Below, piece after piece: positions 1 to 6,952 of a stretch of 64,000 nucleotides of DNA (position 1 is the stretch's first letter; the number at the start of each line of letters is the position of its first letter). The notes under the pieces were generated by a model that was given only the letters and a program-made list of their open reading frames with translations, was not told the DNA's origin and made no database searches. This stretch comes from Mycobacterium sp. ITM-2016-00316 (GTDB lineage Bacteria > Actinomycetota > Actinomycetes > Mycobacteriales > Mycobacteriaceae), in NCBI RefSeq assembly GCF_002968335.2, contig NZ_CP134398.1, positions 2,480,001 to 2,544,000 on the forward strand, given 5' to 3'. A program made the position numbers and the translations under genes.

Positions 1-259
1 CTTCCGCCGCGTCGACCCGCCGCGCGCTGTGCTGGTTGATCTGGGCGCCCTGTTCCCGCGGCAGCCGCACTGCCAGTGGGGGCGCTATCACCCGCTCGGG
101 CTGCAGATGCACAAGGTGGTCGAGGGGGAGCTGACCTGCTGGGGACTCTGCGAGCAGGGAGCCTGGTGGGGTCTGGTGACGTATTCGATCACCTTCGGTG
201 CATCGGAAAGGCCGGTGACGCACTGGGTTCCGGCATGGATGCTGACGGTCAAGGCGTAG
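1..259 (+). CDS. C-terminal part of an unidentified protein (partial)
   Basis: The frame is open from the window edge to a TAG at 257-259, so the gene begins upstream. About 85 residues are visible, rich in Trp, Gly and Leu. I recognise no family and assign no function. It ends 18 bases before the next gene and may be co-transcribed with it. An internal GTG at 29 could be a start, but the open frame before it argues for a longer protein. Confidence 0.55.
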   Translation, partial: FRRVDPPRAVLVDLGALFPRQPHCQWGRYHPLGLQMHKVVEGELTCWGLCEQGAWWGLVTYSITFGASERPVTHWVPAWMLTVKA

Positions 260-277
260 TTCGTTAGTGTCCCCGCT

Positions 278-1009
278 ATGACGCAGCCGCCGGAGGGCGA
301 GGAGCCGACCGGCTACCTGGCCGATGCCGGTGCGCCCACCGAGCTCGCCGGTGTCGCCGACGCGCACACCCAGGCGGCGCACGCGTGGGCGTTCGATGAG
401 GATCCGGAGCCCGAGCCGCCGCGGTTCACACCCGGGCGGATCACGGCGTTCGCCGTCGCCGCGGCGGTGGTGGTGATCGCTGCCGCCTCCGGGATTGCGG
501 TGTGGTTCCTGAGCGACGGTGAGCCGGCGGCCGAGCCGGCGCCGCGGCCCGACCTGCTCAACGGGGTGTACCGCGTCGAATATCACTGGGATCAGGCCAC
601 GTATCGCGAGGCCGAAGGCAACACGAACTGGGGTGGGGGGGCCGATGCCGGGCCGGCCCAGGATTGGCTGACGTTGACCTCGGCCTGCACGGACACCGAC
701 TGCATCGCCACCGGCGAGGTCCTCGGCCAGGACCGCGAGCGGCTCGCCGGTGCCCGCACGCTGACGTTCAAGCTGACCAATGGGACCTGGGAGGACATCG
801 CGCCCGCGCGGGTGAAGTCCACCTGTACCTATGACGACGGATCGGTCGCGGGGGAGTCGTGGACGACGGTGACGTTGGGCTTCACCCCGCGCCCGGACGG
901 ATCGTTCACCGGCGCGCTCACCACCGTCGTCGACACCGACGAGTGCGGTGACCAGGGGAACACGGTCGTGACGCCGTTGACGGCGGGTCGGGTGGGCGAG
1001 GCGGTGTAG
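278..1009 (+). CDS. Single-pass membrane protein with extracytoplasmic domain
   Basis: The 243-residue protein has an acidic, Pro-rich cytoplasmic N-terminus (about residues 1-50), one hydrophobic helix (about 55-78) and a roughly 165-residue exported domain. That domain has paired cysteines (ACTDTDC near 135-142, then STC and DEC), suggesting disulfides. The layout resembles mycobacterial anchored proteins with a small beta-rich sensor or lipocalin-like domain. No catalytic motif is visible and no function is assigned. ATG start at 278. Confidence 0.75.
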   Translation: MTQPPEGEEPTGYLADAGAPTELAGVADAHTQAAHAWAFDEDPEPEPPRFTPGRITAFAVAAAVVVIAAASGIAVWFLSDGEPAAEPAPRPDLLNGVYRVEYHWDQATYREAEGNTNWGGGADAGPAQDWLTLTSACTDTDCIATGEVLGQDRERLAGARTLTFKLTNGTWEDIAPARVKSTCTYDDGSVAGESWTTVTLGFTPRPDGSFTGALTTVVDTDECGDQGNTVVTPLTAGRVGEAV

Positions 1010-1100
1010 TGCCACGGTCCCCGCGTCGGGCGTGACAGGGGTACAAAGTATGGCCCAAAAGGCCCTAGTTGTCCCCGCGGTATCGGCGTTGATTCTAGGT

Positions 1101-1859
1101 ATGAACTCGAAATTGTGGATTGGCTGGGTCGCAGTAGCCATCGGTGTGTGTGCCGCGGTGTCGGCGTTCGTGGTCAGTTCGACGCAGGCCGGGCAGGGAC
1201 TCGCATTCGGGTTCGGAGCGTTCATCGCGTTCTTCGGGGCGATGTCGGTCCTCGCTCACAACCGGGCCCCCGATCATTGGGGTTTGGTGGTGGTCGGGGT
1301 GGTCATGGTGGCCCTGCCGTTCCTCAGCGGCGGCTTCAACGTCGACCGGGGCGCGGCCTGGACCTGCTGGGTGGCCGGGGGCCTGGCGCTCGTCCTCGGT
1401 GGCATCGGCTGGACGCACGACAAGACCCAGACCCAGGACGGGATGAGCGAATGGGGCGACAGCCAGCGGCTGCGCCACCGCTGGAGCTACTGGATTGGCC
1501 GACTCGCGTTGGCGGTGGGCGCCGGCAGCGTGCTCGTGGGTATCGCGTCCCACTCGTCGATAGCCGGGACCGCTGTCACCATCGGCCTGGGCGCCATGAT
1601 CGCGGTGGTCGCCGTGTGGTCACTGCTGGCCTCCGAGCCGACCCACGATTTCCTGTTGCTCGCCATGGTGGGGTTCGCGATGTTCCTGTCGCCGTGGGCG
1701 GCGGGATACGCGGGAGACACCATGGCGTGGGCGGCATGGGTGGCCGGTGCGCTGGCCACGGGGCTCGGCGTCGCGGGCTACTTGCGTGATGAGCGTATGG
1801 ACTTCGCCACCGCCGTTCGGGATGACTCGGCTGAGCGGTACCGCGAACAGTTTCGCTGA
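1101..1859 (+). CDS. Multi-pass membrane protein with SPW-type repeats
   Basis: The 252-residue protein is almost entirely hydrophobic segments, about eight helices in two similar halves. Each half ends with a W-x-x-W-V-x-G-like helix. The second half contains LSPWAAGY, the signature of SPW-repeat proteins, and the first has a degenerate form (LPFLSGGF). A soluble charged linker sits near residues 117-132. I take the ATG at 1101 because it begins directly before the first helix; an upstream in-frame start at 1032 would add 23 residues. Role unknown. Confidence 0.7.
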   Translation: MNSKLWIGWVAVAIGVCAAVSAFVVSSTQAGQGLAFGFGAFIAFFGAMSVLAHNRAPDHWGLVVVGVVMVALPFLSGGFNVDRGAAWTCWVAGGLALVLGGIGWTHDKTQTQDGMSEWGDSQRLRHRWSYWIGRLALAVGAGSVLVGIASHSSIAGTAVTIGLGAMIAVVAVWSLLASEPTHDFLLLAMVGFAMFLSPWAAGYAGDTMAWAAWVAGALATGLGVAGYLRDERMDFATAVRDDSAERYREQFR

Positions 1860-1872
1860 TGGTGGGGGTTGT

Positions 1873-2418
1873 GTGCTGCAGGGCGTGAGGCGCGGCATTG
1901 CCGCCGCGCTGTCGGTCGCTGCGCTGAGCGCGTGCGGTACGACAAGCGGCGGCGACGAAGGCGCAGCGACGACCAGCAGTGATGTGGAAGCCAACCTGCG
2001 CGCCAGGCCCTCATTCGAAGACGCGCGACAGCAATACCGGGCGGCCGTCGAGGGGTGGGCCGCCCAGATCGTTTCGATGTCAACGGGATTGACCTGGCGT
2101 GTGAAAGAAGACAGCTGGGTTGGGTGCAGCGGTGACTACGCCAACACTCCCGGGGTGCACGCCTACATCTATGTCGTGTTCGACGGGCCGGTCCCCGATG
2201 AGTCATGGCCGCGAGCGCTCGACGTGGTGCGACAGGGTGCGGCTCAGTTGGGCGCCACCACTGTCACCACCCCCGTCGATACACCTCGCGATCACGATGT
2301 CGTTTTCGCCGGTAGTGACGGCGTCGCGGTGGAATTCGGCACCAAGGCCGTGGGCGTCTTGTCTGCCACGTCAGATTGCCGGCTGCGCCGGGCGGATTTG
2401 CCAGTGGACATCCCTTGA
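1873..2418 (+). CDS. Putative LppA-like lipoprotein
   Basis: With the GTG at 1873, which follows a GGTGGGGG ribosome-binding sequence, the 181-residue product starts with a short basic segment and hydrophobic helix. It ends in the lipobox LSAC, so Cys 20 should be lipidated and the protein anchored outside the membrane. The mature part has W-x(5)-SW and GC motifs and a C-terminal Cys. The pattern resembles the mycobacterial LppA family, but this is pattern recognition only. Function unknown. Confidence 0.65.
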   Translation: MLQGVRRGIAAALSVAALSACGTTSGGDEGAATTSSDVEANLRARPSFEDARQQYRAAVEGWAAQIVSMSTGLTWRVKEDSWVGCSGDYANTPGVHAYIYVVFDGPVPDESWPRALDVVRQGAAQLGATTVTTPVDTPRDHDVVFAGSDGVAVEFGTKAVGVLSATSDCRLRRADLPVDIP

Positions 2419-2571
2419 ATCGCGGCAACGGGGACGGTCGGCTGGGGGCAGGTACGCACCGACCGGTGAGGCGGGTGCCTCACAACATCGCCCTCGTCTC
2501 TACCAGTTCCGTGCGCCGTCGGAGTTCGACTAGAACAATTTCAAAAACGGCGGTCTGGGTGGAGTGACAGG

Positions 2572-2877
2572 ATGACCGCCATGACGAAGTTGCTGACCAT
2601 CGTGCTGGCGACGCTCTCAATCGGCATGCTCAGTGCTCCGGTCGCTTCCGCTGCGGATGAGGAAGGTTTCCTCGGCTACATGTCGCAGCACGGCGCGACG
2701 GTCACGCCGTTCACGCGGGGCTTCCTATTGGGCGGTGGCAATGCTGCATGCGCCGATATCGCGCGGGGCGTGCCGGTTGACCAGGTTCGGGTCCCGTATC
2801 CCGGGGCGTCGGATCAGGGGCTACGAGATTTGGCCTACGGTGCCTCGCTGTTCTTGTGCCCGGTGGGCGGTCAATGA
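2572..2877 (+). CDS. DUF732 secreted small protein
   Basis: A 101-residue protein with a Sec signal peptide ending near ASA-AD (about residue 28) and a mature domain with two conserved cysteines, one in NAACADIARG and one in the terminal LFLCP. This is the pattern of the mycobacterial DUF732 family of small exported proteins, whose function is unknown. Start is ATG 2572, with a second in-frame ATG at 2581. The stop overlaps the start of a decayed DUF732 copy at 2874. Confidence 0.8.
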   Translation: MTAMTKLLTIVLATLSIGMLSAPVASAADEEGFLGYMSQHGATVTPFTRGFLLGGGNAACADIARGVPVDQVRVPYPGASDQGLRDLAYGASLFLCPVGGQ

Positions 2878-3055
2878 TGACCAGACTCGGAATCGTCGCG
2901 CTCGCTGCTGCGGGAATCGCCTGGGAGTTGAGGCCATCTGCAAGGGGGCATCGCCCCACGGCATCGCCGACGAGTACGGCTTTGGCTTGGCGACGTCGGA
3001 ACAGATCGCTCGGGCGGTGTACATCGACGTTGCCCTGAGACGGACCGATAGATGA
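2874..3055 (+). pseudogene. Decayed DUF732 gene copy
   Basis: An ATG at 2874 overlaps the upstream stop and opens a signal-peptide-like start (MMTRLGIVALAAAGIA) in one frame. The DUF732-like C-terminal half (AICKGASPHGIADEYG, then IARAVYIDVALRR, stop near 3053-3055) lies in another frame. The central part of the domain is missing and the final Cys-Pro is gone. I infer a tandem duplicate of the preceding gene that lost an internal segment and its frame. Confidence 0.55.
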
Positions 3056-3427
3056 GACACCGTGCCGGTCTAGGTGAATGATGAATCCGAGCATTGCCAG
3101 CGAGACCGGCGCGGTCGCCGCTCTCGGACCTCTTGCCAGTCAGGCTTCGCGATGTGTACGGGTCTGGGAGATCTGCAGAGTCTGAAAATCCCCAGACTCC
3201 GTACATGTTGCGTCTCCCGACTGTCTTGGGTGGGCGCTGGTTCTCGCGGCACCCCCGCCCCGTGGGGCTGTGACGTCCGTCGAACCGGTGAGTCGGGGCG
3301 GCGAAAGCCGTCTCGCTCCTGGTGTCCTCCGTTTGGTCGACACATGCTGTGAATCTGATGCAGGGAGGGCTGGCATGATTTCATCCGCCGACGGGGGGGT
3401 GACATTTCCAGCCGAGAGGGTCAGTTT
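3056..3427. other. Non-coding start of the accessory island
   Basis: No convincing gene was found in these 372 bases. They contain a long imperfect inverted repeat (3155-3169 with 3190-3205), a short stretch resembling part of the downstream tRNA-Val gene (3127-3144), a G run near 3393-3399, and the putative promoter region of the toxin-antitoxin operon. A small palindrome ATGA-TT-TCAT at 3375-3384 could be an operator. I infer that this is the left boundary of the island. Confidence 0.5.
3155..3205. repeat. Imperfect inverted repeat, about 15-bp arms
   Basis: The left arm at 3155-3169 (TGTACGGGTCTGGGA) is matched by the reverse complement of 3190-3205, with one extra base in the right arm. 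The 20-base spacer includes GATCTGCAG. It lies between the decayed DUF732 gene and the toxin-antitoxin operon. It could be a terminator without a T-tail, a regulator site or a recombination site. Confidence 0.5.
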
Positions 3428-3928
3428 TTGAGTGCGGGCGGATCCGAAGACGACGACGAATTGAGCAATTCGTCACGTTCTGACCACTCGGTTGACAGCG
3501 ATGCTTACGATGGTGACAGCGGTGAAGATAAAACTTCACCTCCGTACCGGGAGATTGAGCATGGAACAGCTAAAAACATCGATGCCATCGTCGGTGAAAA
3601 CGGTAGCTGCGAGGCATTCGACTACCTCGCAGCCCTGACCGAGGTAGACCAGGCACAATTCAAGGCACGGTTCGAGCGTTACACGCAAGTCGGCTATCTA
3701 CGCAGCCCCGAAGAGATGCGCATCATCGAGGAGAGCGGCGTCGAGGTCCGAGTGCACGAGATCAAGACGCGAAACGGGCACCGTTTGTTCGGTGTCCAAG
3801 AGGAATCCAGGTTCGTCGTCTCGCACGGAGTGCGGAAGCCGAAACCGAGGGCAGTGAGGAAGCACGCAGTGCGCGCTCGAACTGCCTATCAGGCCGCGAA
3901 GGCCAGGGAAGTGGAGAAGGAAAAATGA
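3428..3928 (+). CDS. HigB/RelE-like toxin of a toxin-antitoxin-chaperone operon (putative)
   Basis: The 166-residue product starts at TTG 3428, chosen because GAGAGGG lies seven bases upstream. Residues 1-45 are a Ser/Asp/Glu-rich low-complexity leader. From about 60 there is a compact RelE/HigB-like domain: a helical segment (EAFDYLAAL, FKARFERYTQVG), a LRSPEEMR loop, then strands VEVRVHEIKT, HRLFGVQ and RFVVSHG, and a basic Arg/Lys tail. Family members are ribosome-dependent mRNA interferases or gyrase poisons; which applies cannot be told. The stop overlaps the antitoxin start as ATGA. Base composition is AT-richer than the flanks, which suggests transfer. Confidence 0.65.
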   Translation: MSAGGSEDDDELSNSSRSDHSVDSDAYDGDSGEDKTSPPYREIEHGTAKNIDAIVGENGSCEAFDYLAALTEVDQAQFKARFERYTQVGYLRSPEEMRIIEESGVEVRVHEIKTRNGHRLFGVQEESRFVVSHGVRKPKPRAVRKHAVRARTAYQAAKAREVEKEK

Positions 3929-4326
3929 GCGATTGGTTCAATGCCACCCCATCGAGTGAGCGCCTCCTCAGCGAGGAGCGGTTGATCCTGTCAGCAACGG
4001 AGCAGGTCCACGAGGCGTTGCATTGCGCCGACGTTCCGAAGAAGGTACTTGCCGAGCGATTGGGTGTTTCCAAGAGCGAGATCGGCCAGAGACTGAGTGG
4101 ACGACGAAACCTGACCGTCCGCTCTCTCGCTGCGATGCTCCACGCGCTTGGCTACGAAGCCACGCTTTCCATTCGCCCTGTCACGAAAGCTCATGAGCTT
4201 CCACGGGACGATTTGATGACCTTCAAGCAGCGACGCAAGACTCCGCTCGCTCATCCCTCGTATCGCACAACCCGAGTGCGTCCCATGACGGTAAAAAGTG
4301 AGGCGCCAGAAATGGTTGCTGGATGA
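3925..4326 (+). CDS. XRE/HigA-family antitoxin
   Basis: The 133-residue protein carries a Cro/C1-type helix-turn-helix at about residues 28-80, with VLAERLGVSKSEIGQRLSGR as the core. It should bind DNA and autoregulate the operon. Beyond residue 85 there is a basic tail of about 48 residues without predicted fold. In HigA1 of M. tuberculosis an equivalent tail is the chaperone-addiction region recognised by the SecB-like partner. The ATG at 3925 and the stop both overlap neighbouring genes by four bases, indicating translational coupling. The DNA-binding call is firm; the addiction role is inferred from context. Confidence 0.8.
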   Translation: MSDWFNATPSSERLLSEERLILSATEQVHEALHCADVPKKVLAERLGVSKSEIGQRLSGRRNLTVRSLAAMLHALGYEATLSIRPVTKAHELPRDDLMTFKQRRKTPLAHPSYRTTRVRPMTVKSEAPEMVAG

Positions 4327-4853
4327 CGAGGGTTGGGGTAACACCCCCCGCGGGGCGTGACGCGAATATTCGAGTCATCAGGCAGATCGACCACCTCGTG
4401 ACGGTCCGGTTGGACGAACTTCATTGCCAATCGTTTAAGCCGTTCGAGGGCGATTCGTTGACCCTTGTGACACGGCTGGGTGTCAGCGCAAACCTGGAAG
4501 GCGCTGAGCTCTCGACGATCTCACGCTACTCAGTTTTTGCGGTCGACGACGAAGATGCCGACGAACCAACGCCAGACAACACGGTATGGCGCATCGATGC
4601 GTCATTCCTCGCCCATTGGCTGCTCACCTCTGAGGACGTAACCCCACACGACGCTCAATGCTTCGCGATAGGGCAAGGCGCACTTACTTGCCACCCTTAT
4701 GCGCGAGAGACCGTGCAGAGCGTTTCCGCGCGAATGAATTACGCGCCGGCGACCCTTGACTTGATCTATAACCCGTTCCATGGCGAAGACGACGGCACTG
4801 AAATCTTCATCGAGATTCCTGATGACGAAACGTCAGTCGAGTCCACGCAATAG
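4323..4853 (+). CDS. SecB-like chaperone of a TAC operon
   Basis: The 176-residue protein shows the SecB-fold pattern: alternating strands (HLVTVRLDEL, SLTLVTRLGVSANLEG, YSVFAV), an acidic linker (about 75-85), and the C-terminal signature HPYARETVQSVSARMNYAP at about 124-142, followed by a hydrophobic strand. Rv1957 of M. tuberculosis has the same place downstream of higB1-higA1 and the same YPY-x-RE-type motif. It is known there to protect the antitoxin and control the toxin. The start overlaps the antitoxin stop (ATGA). Mycobacteria lack a housekeeping SecB, so a dedicated role is likely. Confidence 0.72.
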   Translation: MTRVGVTPPAGRDANIRVIRQIDHLVTVRLDELHCQSFKPFEGDSLTLVTRLGVSANLEGAELSTISRYSVFAVDDEDADEPTPDNTVWRIDASFLAHWLLTSEDVTPHDAQCFAIGQGALTCHPYARETVQSVSARMNYAPATLDLIYNPFHGEDDGTEIFIEIPDDETSVESTQ

Positions 4854-4857
4854 CCCG

Positions 4858-5025
4858 TTAGATACTGCGCGGGCTGGCGGTCTTACGCGGCATGGCTGTG
4901 ACAACTGCCGCGTAGGCATTAGCGAGGTGCTCAAGCTGCACGCCGGTGTAGCTGGGGGCTTCTGCGGCGATTTGTTTGAGTAGAGCCTCCGCGGCGGCTT
5001 CGGACAGTGCACGTAACTCAGCCAT
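4858..5025 (-). CDS. Small Ala-rich helical protein
   Basis: From ATG 5025 the product is 55 residues. It is mostly one amphipathic Ala/Glu/Leu-rich helix pair (ELRALSEAAAEALLKQIAAE, then LEHLANAYAAVV) with a basic end. An AGGACC element upstream supports this start; the frame could be read further upstream, but that part looks non-coding. It is convergent with the chaperone gene (4 bases apart) and divergent from the gene at 5213. Family not recognised; small proteins of this kind are common in actinobacterial prophages and islands. Confidence 0.55.
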   Translation of the reverse strand: MAELRALSEAAAEALLKQIAAEAPSYTGVQLEHLANAYAAVVTAMPRKTASPRSI

Positions 5026-5212
5026 CGATTTAGGTCCTATCTCTCGCTGTTGGCGGTTCCCGCAGTGGGTTAGGCGGGCTAGTCGACCGTATCGGCAAGG
5101 GGTGACAAGTGGCCGCCGATTGCCTGGGGTGTCGAGCGAAGAGATAACGCCTAGTTCGAGCAAGGACGATGTGCTGCTGACTTGTCGTGCGCCGCGATTA
5201 GAGTTGTAGCCC

Positions 5213-5773
5213 ATGGACGTTGGTGACTGGATCAGCCTGGCAGGTGTCGTCATCGCTGGTGGGTCGGCGATCTGGGCGGCGTCCTCCGCACGCGCGGCGA
5301 GGCAAGCTCAACTGGTAGCCGACGACCGAGCCGAAGCGGCGGTCAAAGCTGAGCGGGCTGCTGTTGCGGCACAACGTGACATAGCTGAACAGTTGAGTCG
5401 GTCAGCCGATATCGAGGCGGAACGTGCTCGCCGCGAAGCCGAGCAGGCGGAATCCGCGGAAGGCGTTCCTTGGAGGCTCGCGCATCACCGCGGCGACCTT
5501 TACGAAGCTCGCAATGAATCAGACAAACCAAAATTCCACGTCGCGATTGACGGCCCGAAGCTCATCAATCCGCAGGTGGCAGAGCGGGTTGACGGGCGCA
5601 GCTCAATGCAGTTCAGGGCTATCCCCGCTGGGGGTCTTGGCGACGAAGTGCTGATCTCTTGGCACCGCCTCGAAGACAAGTCGGACGCGGCGCGGACGTG
5701 GTCAGGTCTCAAGCTGCCAAAGCCAAAAGAAGATCGAAAACCTCTTGGCCGGACTTTCAGAAGTGACCGCTAA
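5213..5773 (+). CDS. Membrane-anchored coiled-coil protein
   Basis: The 186-residue protein has one N-terminal hydrophobic helix (about 5-26), then a highly charged Ala/Glu/Arg coiled coil (about 28-85). A C-terminal globular part (about 86-150) contains PWRLAHHRGDLYEARN, FHVAIDG and DEVLISWHR, resembling a small beta-sandwich. The Lys/Arg-rich end is probably cytoplasmic. Family and function are not recognised. The following gene begins within three bases, so the two are probably one operon. Confidence 0.6.
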   Translation: MDVGDWISLAGVVIAGGSAIWAASSARAARQAQLVADDRAEAAVKAERAAVAAQRDIAEQLSRSADIEAERARREAEQAESAEGVPWRLAHHRGDLYEARNESDKPKFHVAIDGPKLINPQVAERVDGRSSMQFRAIPAGGLGDEVLISWHRLEDKSDAARTWSGLKLPKPKEDRKPLGRTFRSDR

Positions 5774-5775
5774 GC

Positions 5776-5988
5776 GTGGGTGTCACCCGGATAGTGGCGC
5801 TCGAGGTTGAGCCGTCTGATGAGCTTGGTTCGGAACTGTGGGCGGTCGAGTGGACTGACGACCTGGTGGACTTACGGCACGTCCACGACGCGAAGAAAGC
5901 GGCGCAGCGGCACGTCTACAACATGCTGAACCTGTTGCAGCCTGATCAGAACAAAAACGACGTACTGACGGTTGTGCTGCGGGGCTAG
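5776..5988 (+). CDS. Small acidic hypothetical protein
   Basis: A 70-residue product from GTG 5776, two bases after the stop of the membrane coiled-coil gene. It has a strand-rich first half (VTRIVALEVEP, ELWAVEWTDD) and a helix (DAKKAAQRHVYNMLNLL). Length and composition suggest a small soluble partner of the upstream protein. No family was recognised. Confidence 0.5.
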   Translation: MGVTRIVALEVEPSDELGSELWAVEWTDDLVDLRHVHDAKKAAQRHVYNMLNLLQPDQNKNDVLTVVLRG

Positions 5989-6106
5989 TTGCTGACACAA
6001 CAAGGTGCAAGTCGGTCACGCGTTCCGTTTAGGGCGCACGGAACCCGCTCCAGCTCCATACTCGACTCTTGGGCGGCGTTGAGTCGCCACGAGAGGGGTG
6101 CCACCG

Positions 6107-6460
6107 GTGACGATTCGCAGACTACTGCCCGCTGCCGTTGCAGTCGTCGCAGCGCTACTTCACTCACCGCCCGCTTATGCCGATGACGCCGGCTTCCTGG
6201 CGAGGCTAGAGAAAGTCGGCATAGAGAATGAAGGCGGCGAGGCGGCTCTCCTAGACGTCGGGCGCGAGATCTGCCGAGACCTGTTCAACGGAGAGGCGGG
6301 TGAAGACCTCGCCGCCGAGCTGTTTTACACCTCTGCGTACGGTCAGGACGATGAGCCGCGATACGCGCTAAGTCTCACTCTCGCAAGATGGTTCGTTGTC
6401 TACGCAATCACCGAATTATGCCCAGGGGCGGGCGCGCTGCCCGGTGCTTTGCCTGACTAG
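6107..6460 (+). CDS. DUF732 secreted small protein
   Basis: I choose GTG 6107 because GAGAGG lies ten bases upstream; an earlier in-frame GTG at 6098 overlaps that element. The 117-residue product has a signal peptide ending near AYA-DD. The DUF732-like domain has one Cys in GREICRDLF and one in the terminal ELCP. Compared with the copy at 2572 it has a longer Gly/Ala-rich C-terminus. Together with the copies at 2572 and 2874 it brackets the toxin-antitoxin part of the island. Confidence 0.75.
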   Translation: MTIRRLLPAAVAVVAALLHSPPAYADDAGFLARLEKVGIENEGGEAALLDVGREICRDLFNGEAGEDLAAELFYTSAYGQDDEPRYALSLTLARWFVVYAITELCPGAGALPGALPD

Positions 6461-6526
6461 TTGTGAACCGACAGCAATACGACCCGAGTCGTCGGGCCGG
6501 GGCGCAGCTTTGAGAGGCGATTCGGA

Positions 6527-6554
6527 CCGTCACCCTCGGGGCGCAGGGTGACGG
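6527..6554. terminator. Intrinsic-like hairpin between convergent genes
   Basis: CCGTCACCCT at 6527-6536 and its exact complement AGGGTGACGG at 6545-6554 form a 10-bp stem with an 8-base loop. There is no clear T-tract, as is common in mycobacteria. It lies between the + strand DUF732 gene and the - strand phage-like genes and could serve both. Confidence 0.5.
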
Positions 6555-6613
6555 GCCGACGCTTTAGAACCCGACGCGGTTGCGGTGTTGGCTATCGCAC
6601 CAGTTTCGTTCGG

Positions 6614-6952
6614 CTACTTGTCGGTGGGATTCGGAGTCTTTTGCTTCTCCTGCTCCCAGCGCTCGAACGTGGCGGTAGCAGCAGGCTCCAAAAATTCGAT
6701 CAGATCAGTGGCCTCGTCGTGTTTGAGATGCTGGATGCTCTCCGCGTACCAATCAATCAAGTCTTTGGCGCGATCTGGAGCCCTCGCAATGCGGCGGTCG
6801 TTCGCGACTCGAAGGCAATTCACGCAATCCATGTCGACCCACCACAACCCAGTCTCGGGGTCTTCGAACTCGGTGTCCCAATCAATGCGATCCGGCTGGA
6901 CAGCTTCGTATGGCGAGCCGTCGTCGCTTCGGTCGACCGTTCGTGGGTCTTT
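6614..6952 (-). CDS. Phage-like frame behind an in-frame amber codon
   Basis: This is an open frame of 112 sense codons ending TAG at 6614-6616. It continues in the same frame as the upstream 193-residue gene, separated only by the TAG at 6953-6955. The coded sequence looks genuine throughout: an acidic start (KDPRTVDRSDDGSPYE), then DWDTEFEDPETG, then VDMDCVNCLRVANDRR with a CxxC, then a helical C-terminus. No ATG or GTG begins it. In-frame options are a TTG at 6847, which would remove 35 protein-like residues, or ATT at 6886. Either a nonsense mutation split a longer gene, or a separate gene lost its start. Confidence 0.55.
   Translation of the reverse strand, partial: KDPRTVDRSDDGSPYEAVQPDRIDWDTEFEDPETGLWWVDMDCVNCLRVANDRRIARAPDRAKDLIDWYAESIQHLKHDEATDLIEFLEPAATATFERWEQEKQKTPNPTDK

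Noticed and set aside
3521..3540. Perfect 7-bp hairpin GGTGAAG...CTTCACC in the toxin gene as a terminator or riboswitch
   Set aside because: It lies inside a coding region in frame with its low-complexity leader, and has no T-tract. Noted in the toxin-leader finding only.
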